NCBI RefSeq assembly: GCF_025399895.1
Contig: NZ_JAODUA010000014.1
Span: 124,001-188,000, forward strand
Direction: 5' to 3'
Origin: Streptomyces sp. ASQP_92
GTDB lineage: Bacteria > Actinomycetota > Actinomycetes > Streptomycetales > Streptomycetaceae
DNA: 64,000 nt
The translations under genes and the position numbers were made by a program. Below, piece by piece: positions 43,969 through 51,201 of the stretch. The notes beneath the pieces were generated by a model, which was not told the DNA's origin, did not search any database, and saw nothing but the letters and a program-made list of their open reading frames with translations. Within the stretch, counting starts at the first letter, position 1, and each line of letters opens with the position of its first letter.

Positions 43969-44240
43969 CCGCCATGGCCACGGCCCTGACCATCGTCATC
44001 ACCCTGCTTCTGATCGCCGCCGCGGCACGCGTGATCCACCTCCTCAACGCCCAGCACTCCCAGAGGATCGCGCTGCACCACTACGGCCGCTTCCAGCCGG
44101 CCGGCCGAGGAACGCGCGGCAGCCCGGCACGACCGGCTCCTGGCGTGGCCGAGCCGTCCGCCGCTTCCACCCACCGCGACCAGCGTGACTCAAGCCCTCG
44201 GCGGCCTCGGCGGCGCGTCCGCCAGGAGCCCGGCCGTTGA
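43965..44240 (+). CDS. small single-pass membrane protein
   Basis: 91 residues from a GTG that overlaps the upstream stop (GTGA); an ATG at 43974 is the alternative. MATALTIVITLLLIAAAARV is one membrane helix, then IHLLNAQHSQRIALHHYGRF and a basic, Pro-rich tail. Function unknown; may partner with the SPFH protein just downstream. Confidence 0.6.
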   Translation: MTAMATALTIVITLLLIAAAARVIHLLNAQHSQRIALHHYGRFQPAGRGTRGSPARPAPGVAEPSAASTHRDQRDSSPRRPRRRVRQEPGR

Positions 44241-44322
44241 TCAGCGCCCCGTCCACGCGGTCCACGCTCCTTCCGCGGCTCCCGCTCGGGCCCAGTGAAC
44301 CCTCATCCATGGGAGCGCCACC

Positions 44323-45195
44323 ATGTCGCTTGTGATCTCGCTCGGCATCGTCATCGCCCTGCTCCTTCTCCTGGGGCTGGCCCTGACTCTCAAGATCGTC
44401 AAACAGTACGAGCAAGGGGTGCTCTTCCGGCTCGGCCGGCTGGCCGGCACCCGTGGCCCGGGGCTGCGGACGATCATTCCGTTCGTCGACGTCCTGCACC
44501 GGGTCTCGCTGCGCATCGTCACCATGCCGATCCAGTCGCAGGGCATCATCACCCGCGACAACGTCAGCGTCGACGTATCGGCCGTGGCCTACTTCCGCGT
44601 CGTGGACGCCGTGAAATCGGTCATCGCCATCGAGAACGTGCACGCCGCGATCAACCAGATCGCACAGACCACCCTGCGTAAGGTCGTGGGCCAGCACACC
44701 CTGGACGAGACGCTGTCGGAGACCGACCGCATCAACCTGGGCATCCGCGAGATCCTCGACGTGGCGACCGCCGAGTGGGGTGTGGAAGTCACGCTGGTGG
44801 AGCTCAAGGACATCCAGCTGCCCGACAGCATGAAGCGCGCGATGGCCCGGCAAGCCGAGGCCGAACGCGAGAAGCGCGCCAAAATCATCAACGCCGAGGG
44901 CGAATCGCTCGCCGCGGCAGCGCTCGGGGACGCCTCCGACACCATGATGGCCCACCCCCTGGCACTCCAACTCCGCAATCTGCAAAGCCTCGTGGAGATC
45001 GGCGTCGACAAGAACACCACCGTCGTCTTCCCCGCGCCCCTGATGAGCACCATCGGCGAACTGGGCGCCTTCCTCAACAGGGAAGCCGCGGCCGCGGCAC
45101 TGCCGTCGACTCCGCACCCCGTCGACCTCGCCAAGGCCGCCGGGACCCCGGGTCCGAACCTCAACGGATCCGGCCCGCTCCCCCAGAACAACTGA
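44323..45195 (+). CDS. SPFH/Band-7 (stomatin-like) membrane protein
   Basis: 290 residues. One N-terminal helix (LVISLGIVIALLLLLGLALT), the Band-7 start VKQYEQGVLFRLGRLAGTRG, the stomatin core VDVSAVAYFRVVDAVKSVIA and the helical AMARQAEAEREKRAKIINAE coiled segment. Stomatins scaffold membrane microdomains and often pair with NfeD proteases; no nfeD is adjacent here. In the stress island. Confidence 0.9.
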   Translation: MSLVISLGIVIALLLLLGLALTLKIVKQYEQGVLFRLGRLAGTRGPGLRTIIPFVDVLHRVSLRIVTMPIQSQGIITRDNVSVDVSAVAYFRVVDAVKSVIAIENVHAAINQIAQTTLRKVVGQHTLDETLSETDRINLGIREILDVATAEWGVEVTLVELKDIQLPDSMKRAMARQAEAEREKRAKIINAEGESLAAAALGDASDTMMAHPLALQLRNLQSLVEIGVDKNTTVVFPAPLMSTIGELGAFLNREAAAAALPSTPHPVDLAKAAGTPGPNLNGSGPLPQNN

Positions 45196-45271
45196 CCCCC
45201 TGCGCCTCGCTCTCCTGGCCCCAGCCCCGGCCTGTCCGACCGCAGCGCCCGCGCCCCGGCAAGGAGCCGAC

Positions 45272-45553
45272 GTGTCTGACCAATCCCTCCCGTCGCCCGC
45301 CGTCCGCCCTCCGCCAGACGCCTCCCGCGTCCGGAGCACGACGGGAAGCCGCGATGTCCGGCCGCAGGCCCCCGTAGCCCGCGTCTCACGTTGGAGGCGG
45401 ACGCCTGCGCGCGGCGCCCACCAGCGCGATCGACGCATACCCCTGCTCGTCCTCGAGGCCGGTGGTCGGCCGACGCACGAACGGGTGTGGGGACGCCTCG
45501 TCCACCCGTCGTCCCGCCGACGGGACGACGGCACGAGCACCGCCCGGGGATGA
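45272..45553 (+). CDS. possible small protein, low confidence
   Basis: 93-codon frame from a GTG with a strong AAGGAG site 6 nt upstream, MSDQSLPSPAVRPPPDASRV. The remainder is Arg-rich and resembles shadow sequence, with a faint LLVLEAGGRPTHE segment. It could be a frameshifted small gene. Otherwise the 560 bp between the SPFH and DUF5994-like genes holds nothing recognised. Confidence 0.3.
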   Translation: MSDQSLPSPAVRPPPDASRVRSTTGSRDVRPQAPVARVSRWRRTPARGAHQRDRRIPLLVLEAGGRPTHERVWGRLVHPSSRRRDDGTSTARG

Positions 45554-45758
45554 CGACCGGTTTCGGCCGCGGGTTCGCCCATGGAGACTCCCCTGGCACC
45601 GCTCACGCCCGGCATGGCGTAGACCGGGGCAGGACATTTCCTTTCCCGTCATCCGTCTGCTCGAACGCGTCTGCGCGCACGAGGCCCGCCCGACCCCACA
45701 CCCGACCGCGCCGAACCCACCGCTGAACCATCTCCTCCGACCGAAGGGCCCGAATCCC

Positions 45759-46199
45759 ATGACCACCACACTTCCCTCCCCTTCGTCCCTTCTGCCGGTA
45801 CGCCTGCGCCTGATGCCACCCGGCGGCGGCCCCCGCCGCGTCGACGGCGCATGGTGGCCCCGCTCGGACGATCTGACCGTCGAACTGCCCCGTCTGGTAA
45901 GCGCGTTGCCCCACTCGTGGCCGCAAATAGCCCACGCCACCGTCAACGCGGCCCTCTGGTCGTCCTTCCCGGGCCGGCTCCTCGTGGCCAACCACGTGAT
46001 CGAACTGCACCATGCCGCCGGACGGTCCACCCCGGAAACGATCTGCCTGCTCGCCCCCGGTAGAGGCCGCTGGGACCTGCTCGTCGTTCCACCCCGCACC
46101 GACAGGGCCGAGGCCCTGCGCCTCCTGTCCGCCGCGGACGGCGACGCCCCTTCCACCCGAGGGAGCCTCTTCCCGCGCGAGTCGGCCCATGGGGCATGA
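45759..46199 (+). CDS. DUF5994-like protein, paralogue of 43405-43968
   Basis: 146 residues. RRVDGAWWPRSDDLTVELPR, PQIAHATVNAALWSSFPGRL and CLLAPGRGRWDLLVVPPRT match the three blocks of the paralogue; this one lacks its C-terminal extension. The ATG at 45759 follows GAAGGGCCC. Function unknown. Confidence 0.8.
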   Translation: MTTTLPSPSSLLPVRLRLMPPGGGPRRVDGAWWPRSDDLTVELPRLVSALPHSWPQIAHATVNAALWSSFPGRLLVANHVIELHHAAGRSTPETICLLAPGRGRWDLLVVPPRTDRAEALRLLSAADGDAPSTRGSLFPRESAHGA

Positions 46200-46488
46200 A
46201 GTCGGGCCCGAGCAGGGCTGCGTCGTCTTCGGCCGCCCCTCGGGCAGGCATACCGAGACCGGTTCGACCGCCGACGGGCGGCTCTGTTCGCCGTCCGTCC
46301 GTGGCCCACGCCGGTCGGGGCGGCCGGGTGCGCCTGGTCTACACTCGAGGGAGTATCCCCCTGCTGCTCGCAGGGACCGGCCTCGCCGAGTTGTCTCCTC
46401 CCTTCGCCGGCGTCCGGGACACGTGTTTCGACAGGCGTTCCGCCGCGCACGCGCAGCCTGTCGGCCGACGGAAAGCGGGCACGTTGTA

Positions 46489-47187
46489 GTGGTAAGCGAG
46501 CGAGCCACCGAGGTTTTGCGCGAACTCCGATCGGATGCCCGCACGGACGCTCAGCTGGCTGCTCTGTGCGCCCGTCTGTTGGACGCCGAGGGCCTGGCCG
46601 TCTCTCTGGTCCTGGACAGGGGACATACGGAGCTGGTGTGGTGCCACGGCACCGTCTCGTCCCGGTTCGAGGACCTTCAGTTCACGCTGGGCGAGGGGCC
46701 GGCACCTGACGCTCTCACCTCCGGCCGGCCGGTGCAGGTGCCCGACCTCGCCCGGGTACGGACCGGACGGTGGCCGGCCCTGCTGGCAGCACTGGAGGGC
46801 CTGCCGGTGCGGGCGGTGTTCGCCTTTCCCCTCGTGCTCGGTGCCATCACGGTAGGCGTCATGACCGCGGTGCGCTCTCGGCCCCTGCCGCTGTCCGGGG
46901 AGCAGGCCGACGACGCCACCGCGGTGGCCCGGCTCCTGACCGCGCGGTTCCTGGGCGGCGAACACGACACCCCGCAGGTCCTGCACCGGGCGGTGGTCCA
47001 TCAGGCCACCGGAATGATCAGCGTGCAGCTCGGGCGGCCACTGGCCGAGGCGCTGATGCGGCTGCGCGCCTTCGCGTACGCCCATGACCGGCCGATCACC
47101 GAGGTCGCGCAGGACGTGGTGGCCAGACGGCTGCGATTCAAGGACGATGAGACCGGGCCCCACGTGCCCGTCAGGGATAGGGGATGA
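46489..47187 (+). CDS. GAF-ANTAR regulator
   Basis: 232 residues. GAF-like sensor (LCARLLDAEGLAVSLVLDRG, EGLPVRAVFAFPLVLGAITV) then an ANTAR domain, VHQATGMISVQLGRPLAEAL and MRLRAFAYAHDRPITEVAQD. The GTG at 46489 is chosen; the frame is open 480 bp upstream but there overlaps the DUF5994-like gene. ATGA overlap with the next GAF-ANTAR gene. Binds ligand through GAF and RNA through ANTAR. Confidence 0.82.
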   Translation: MVSERATEVLRELRSDARTDAQLAALCARLLDAEGLAVSLVLDRGHTELVWCHGTVSSRFEDLQFTLGEGPAPDALTSGRPVQVPDLARVRTGRWPALLAALEGLPVRAVFAFPLVLGAITVGVMTAVRSRPLPLSGEQADDATAVARLLTARFLGGEHDTPQVLHRAVVHQATGMISVQLGRPLAEALMRLRAFAYAHDRPITEVAQDVVARRLRFKDDETGPHVPVRDRG

Positions 47188-47915
47188 GTGTCATGGGCCG
47201 CGAGCAGCGTCTGGCGGAGGTTTTCGTGGAGTTGGCGGACTCCCTGATCGATGACTTCGATGTCATCGAATTCCTCCAGGGCCTCTCCGTACGATGTGTC
47301 GAACTCCTCGGGATTTCGGCGGCCGGCATCATGCTGGGTGACGAGCACGGCGAACTCCACACCATCGCCGCCTCCGACGAGAACACCCGCCTCCTGGAGC
47401 TCTTCGCCATCCAGCACGACCAGGGCCCCTGCGTGGACACCTTCCGCAGCGGTCTCCAGCGCACCAACATCGACCTCACGGACCCGAAGGCCGCCTCCGC
47501 CTTCCCGCACTTCGCCCAGCAGGCGCAGAAGAACGGCTTCGTCGTCACCCACGCCCTGCCCCTGCGGCTACGGACCCGGGTCGTGGGCGCGATGAACCTC
47601 TTCCAGACCCAGCCCGGCACAATCACCGCGGAGCACACCGCGCTCGCCCAGGCGCTGGCCGACATCGCCACCATCGCGATCCTTCAGCAGCGCACCCTGG
47701 AACAGACCTACGTCGAGCGCGACCAGCTCCAGGCGGCACTCACGAGCCGGATCGTCATCGAACAGGCCAAGGGCATCCTCGCCGAACGGTGGAACACCAG
47801 CCCCGACGACGCCTTCAACCGCTTCCGCGCCCACGCCCGTAGTCAGGGCCTGCGCATGTCCGACCTCGCCCGCCAGATCGTCGACGGCGTCCCCGGACAC
47901 AGCGCCCTGTCCTGA
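47184..47915 (+). CDS. GAF-ANTAR regulator
   Basis: 243 residues. GAF domain (FLQGLSVRCVELLGISAAGI, HDQGPCVDTFRSGLQRTNID) followed by canonical ANTAR: RIVIEQAKGILAERWNTSPD and AFNRFRAHARSQGLRMSDLA. Coupled to the previous GAF-ANTAR gene, so the two may form a heterodimeric antiterminator pair. A hairpin terminator lies downstream at 48387. Confidence 0.9.
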   Translation: MSVMGREQRLAEVFVELADSLIDDFDVIEFLQGLSVRCVELLGISAAGIMLGDEHGELHTIAASDENTRLLELFAIQHDQGPCVDTFRSGLQRTNIDLTDPKAASAFPHFAQQAQKNGFVVTHALPLRLRTRVVGAMNLFQTQPGTITAEHTALAQALADIATIAILQQRTLEQTYVERDQLQAALTSRIVIEQAKGILAERWNTSPDDAFNRFRAHARSQGLRMSDLARQIVDGVPGHSALS

Positions 47916-48386
47916 GGCCGGCCGTCCCACCACAACGGGCCGTCTGCCGCCGACCATCCCCCATCACGAAGACCCCGCCACCGGCTGTTTCTCACCATGG
48001 AGCTCCATGGAGCTCCATGAGCTCCTGCCGGGCGCTGCCGGGGCATGTGGCCCGTACAACGGCTCACTTCCACCTGTTCCACGTGCCCACTTCGACTTCG
48101 CCGGTCCGCCGTGAACCTGGCCGGTCGCGCACTATCCGGATCCGTCCTTCCGCTTTACGGTGGATGGGCAGGCGCATACCGGGGCTCATACCAGTCAGCC
48201 CCGACGGCTCCCAGACCCCGAGCCCGTAAGACCACAAGGCCCGGCCGGAGCCGCAGCGCACACGTTCTGCGGCCCAGCCTCCAGGGCCCTCAGTGGCAGG
48301 ACCCGGGGGTTCTCCCGCAACCCCACTCCGCCGCTCAGGACCCGCGCGTGGGCTACGACGAGGGGGAGCCTCGCATCCCACGCGCG
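47916..48386. other. convergent gap, no gene recognised
   Basis: About 470 bp. Three direct copies of ATGGAGCTCC-like sequence at ~47997-48025 (ATGGAGCTCC twice and ATGAGCTCC) are the only structure before the terminator. Confidence 0.4.
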
Positions 48387-48425
48387 TCCAGGGGCCGCCG
48401 CCCCTGAGCGGCGGCGGCCCCTGGA
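48387..48425. terminator. bidirectional hairpin terminator
   Basis: Perfect 15-bp stem TCCAGGGGCCGCCGC / GCGGCGGCCCCTGGA, 9-nt loop, between the convergent GAF-ANTAR genes ending at 47915 and 48501. Confidence 0.8.
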
Positions 48426-48500
48426 CCCTCACCATCCAGCCGCGAGGACCTGCCCGAAGTCGACGTCCCGCCCTCGATCCGCGACCGCGTGCTGGCCCGG

Positions 48501-49226
48501 TCAGCCAGGCGGAGTGTCTCGGTCTTCCTCAAGACGGAGCCGTCCGGCAAGGATGTCGCGGGCGACGTCTTCGAGGAGCCGGCGGTTGCTGAAGGCATGG
48601 GCACGCATACGGGCCAGAGCGTCGGCCACGGGCACCCTGCTCGCTTCGGAGGCCGCACCCGCCGCTTGGTGCACGATGGGCGGATAGCCGACCGGGCCCT
48701 CCTCCGGGGCCGCCTGTTCCCAGCCGATCAACGCGGGGTGAGCGTCAAGGGCGAGCAGCGCGAGGACCCGGGCGTAGGCTTCGATCCTGCTGAGGTCCGC
48801 CTCACTGAGGACGGCACGGGTGGTGTGGTAGAGGTCCATGGCACCGACCGGGACACCATTGCCGACGAGCAGCGGCACGGCCACCACGCTGCGGATGCCC
48901 AGCTCGCCGGCCGTCCGCACGAACACCGGCCACTGTCCCGAGCTGGAATGCACCTCCACCTCTACGACGCTGCGTTGCCTGTAGGCCGCGGTGCACGGGC
49001 CCTCCCCCGCCACGAGCTGCGCGTCCTCCAACCGGTAGCTGCGGTCGTCGGCGGCGTAGGCCACGGTCCTGATCCGGCCCCCGGTGATCAGACTGACCCC
49101 GAGCCCGTCCGCGCCCACGTCTTCGAGACACGCGGCCCCGGCGGAGGGCAACGCCACCGGCCGGCCCGCGCTGCTCGCGACATCGACAACGCGTTTCCAT
49201 GCCGCGGTGTTCTGCCGGACATCCAT
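48501..49226 (-). CDS. GAF-ANTAR regulator
   Basis: 241 residues. GAF domain with LGVSLITGGRIRTVAYAADD, QLVAGEGPCTAAYRQRSVVE and GIRSVVAVPLLVGNGVPVGA. The C-terminal ANTAR is IVHQAAGAASEASRVPVADA, then ARMRAHAFSNRRLLEDVARD. Third GAF-ANTAR in 3 kb. Start at 49226 with weak upstream site. Confidence 0.82.
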   Translation of the reverse strand: MDVRQNTAAWKRVVDVASSAGRPVALPSAGAACLEDVGADGLGVSLITGGRIRTVAYAADDRSYRLEDAQLVAGEGPCTAAYRQRSVVEVEVHSSSGQWPVFVRTAGELGIRSVVAVPLLVGNGVPVGAMDLYHTTRAVLSEADLSRIEAYARVLALLALDAHPALIGWEQAAPEEGPVGYPPIVHQAAGAASEASRVPVADALARMRAHAFSNRRLLEDVARDILAGRLRLEEDRDTPPG

Positions 49227-49537
49227 GACGCAACCCCCATGCCATCCCGGAGCGCGGCCGAACCACCCGCTCACTCGCCGTACACACAAGCTTAGGCCTC
49301 GCAGCCGCCGCCCAGCGGACGCGAACCCGGCCCACAACCGCGCCCGGCAGACGGCCGGGCGCGGTTGTGGCCGAAGTACGTGCCGGTGCCAGGCCGAGCG
49401 GGCCGGTGATGCGCTCCCCCCTGCACTCGCTCTCCTTCCGGCGCCGAATGCGAGAGCTCGGGACTGCGCGGAGAGGGCGCTTCCGACTCCGCCGCTCACC
49501 CCACCCACACAGCCACCCCTCCCGTCACTCCCGCAGC

Positions 49538-49698
49538 TCAGCGCACCCTCCCCCGCGGCTTCAGCGGCACCCCCGGCAACTCGGGAGCCGGGATGGGCGC
49601 GCCGTCGTACCCCTTCACCTCACCGAACCTCGACCCCGTCATCCAGTCCGAACGGGCCTGCTGGATCTCCTCGTTGGTGCGGCCGACGAAGTTCCACG
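49538..49698 (-). pseudogene. truncated duplicate of the pirin gene 3' end
   Basis: The minus strand reads WNFVGRTNEEIQQARSDWMT, GSRFGEVKGYDGAPIPAPEL and PGVPLKPRGRVR to a TGA. This is ~85% identical to the C-terminal 54 residues of pirin at 60545-61510. The similarity breaks abruptly at ~49698. The non-coding DNA just 3' (49430-49537) also resembles 60445-60544. So a ~270-bp piece was duplicated 11 kb away and the rest lost. Confidence 0.85.
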
Positions 49699-49740
49699 GT
49701 CACTGCGTGCACGAGATAGACCAGTTGCCTCGCAGGCTCG

Positions 49741-49965
49741 ATGTCCTCAGTCACCCAGCTAGCATCTCGCCAAGCTGCGGCGGACCGGATCATCGAGCTA
49801 GGTCCGATGCTCGCCCTCCAGCCGCGCGAGCGGTTCGCGAAGGATACTGTCCTGATCGTGGACGGCAGCTATCCGGGCACCAGGCGTGTGATGCCCCGTC
49901 GGCGCCAAGCAGGTCCGCGCCCGGGTCGAGCACGTCTTCGCCCGCGAAACGCCGTGCGCCCCTGG
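49741..49965 (+). pseudogene. IS5-type transposase remnant (internally deleted)
   Basis: Reads ADRIIELGPMLALQPRERFA then KDTVLIVDG, the DDE motif-1 zone of IS5-family transposases, and then, after a deletion and in another frame, KQVRARVEHVFAR, the C-terminal block of the same family. Only ~75 codons survive. It lies directly beside the truncated pirin copy and 400 bp before the toxin gene. Confidence 0.72.
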
Positions 49966-50388
49966 TGAGGGGTGAGATCAGGCCACTTCAGGAAACGTGT
50001 TCCCTTTGCGCGGGCGCTGGACGACGCGTTCCGGTTCACAGCCACCTCACATACTCCATCTGCCCTGTGCACGCTCGGCCTCGTTCCGGAACGCGTCGAC
50101 TCCAGCATCGGAGGGCGCGGGGTTTCAACATATTCCCTGTGCTGTTGTCAGTCCCCCTGCTTAGGGTTGGCGTTCGCGTGCACGGAATCTTCACCAACTG
50201 ACGTGCACGCGGCTCATCGGCGGCCGGGGGGCTGCGTTGCCCAGGGGAGGGTTCTGTTGTCATGCCGTCGCGGTGTTGCACGGGCGTTCGTCTGCAGGGC
50301 CAGCGCCAGCGCGTGGTCACCGCGGGCTGTGCCCGCTGTTGGCCAGCTCCTGGTCGTCGTCCTGTGAACGACGAATCAAGGATGCTCT
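49966..50388. other. toxin-gene upstream region
   Basis: 423 bp without a gene. It must hold the toxin promoter. Contains an inverted repeat at 50175-50211 (next entry). Confidence 0.4.
50175..50211. promoter_or_regulatory. inverted repeat upstream of the toxin gene
   Basis: CGCGTGCAC and GTGCACGCG arms, 19-bp spacer, ~180 bp before the toxin start. The length and spacing suit an operator or an old mobile-element end. Confidence 0.35.
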
Positions 50389-51201
50389 GTGCGCTTAAGT
50401 TCATGGTCCCGTACAGCGGGACCGCGAAGATCACCCGTACTGACTTCGGTCATAACCTCCGTAACGGCCCTGGCTGTTGCTGCCGGGCTGGCCATCCAGC
50501 CGGGGGCGCTCGACCTTGGCCGAGACGATGTCGGCCTGGTCGCTGATTCCTACGACGGTTACGACCCCACGTCAGCCGAGAAACTGCGTGAGGATCAGTG
50601 CATAGCGACGTTTGGGCTGCGCAAGGGCGGCAGCAGCATGTTCGCCCTGGCGCAGGGAGCACTCAGCTCGCCACCCGACCAGCTTCACCAGAAGCTGCGC
50701 CGCGACATCATGGACGACAAGACCCCACTGCACCAGGCGCGGAGCGCAGACAGCGACAGCAGTGATCAATGGCTCAAGAAGGTCAGTGACGAAGAGTTTG
50801 CGTGGGGCAGCTCCGTCACAGACCTCACTGAGTTTCCGGGCATGTCGCCGGGGGTGCGCAGCATCTTCGACCGCACCGGGCTGCGCCCTTGGCTGTATCA
50901 GGCGTATTCGAGCTCATTGGATGTGTTCTCCCCGTGGTACGACGACTCGCCCACCGCGGATGACAAGACTAAGGCCGCCGCGCTGACGATCGGCGACAAG
51001 CAGTACGTCTCGGGAGGCACGCCGCAGGAGCAGCAGGCGTGGGCGCTGTGGAAGAAGAACTCCGGGAAGATCGAACCCAACCAGTATTTCGTTCCACGGG
51101 TGTTCGCCGATGACGCGCGCATCTTCCTGTCCTCCGGGGGTTCCCTCGTACCGCGCCGACGCCGGGGACCGCCGAGTTCCGTATCGCGGTCGAAGACTTG
51201 A
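50389..51201 (+). CDS. polymorphic toxin, N-terminal fragment (frame 1)
   Basis: 270 codons before the frame runs into a stop. GTG start with AAGGA ~7 nt upstream. A basic, hydrophobic N-terminus (TSVITSVTALAVAAGLAIQP) is a likely signal sequence. SAEKLREDQCIATFGLRKGG and later TKAAALTIGDKQYVSGGTPQ are conserved-looking. Protein character continues to DDARIFLSSGG (~51140), after which the frame turns to Arg-rich nonsense. Adding one base in the GGGGG run at 51136-51140 links it to the frame of the next entry, so the real gene probably spans 50389-54889. Confidence 0.8.
   Translation: MRLSSWSRTAGPRRSPVLTSVITSVTALAVAAGLAIQPGALDLGRDDVGLVADSYDGYDPTSAEKLREDQCIATFGLRKGGSSMFALAQGALSSPPDQLHQKLRRDIMDDKTPLHQARSADSDSSDQWLKKVSDEEFAWGSSVTDLTEFPGMSPGVRSIFDRTGLRPWLYQAYSSSLDVFSPWYDDSPTADDKTKAAALTIGDKQYVSGGTPQEQQAWALWKKNSGKIEPNQYFVPRVFADDARIFLSSGGSLVPRRRRGPPSSVSRSKT

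Noticed and set aside
46012..46488. N-terminal extension of the first GAF-ANTAR protein
   Set aside because: It overlaps the DUF5994-like gene in another frame and is not protein-like.
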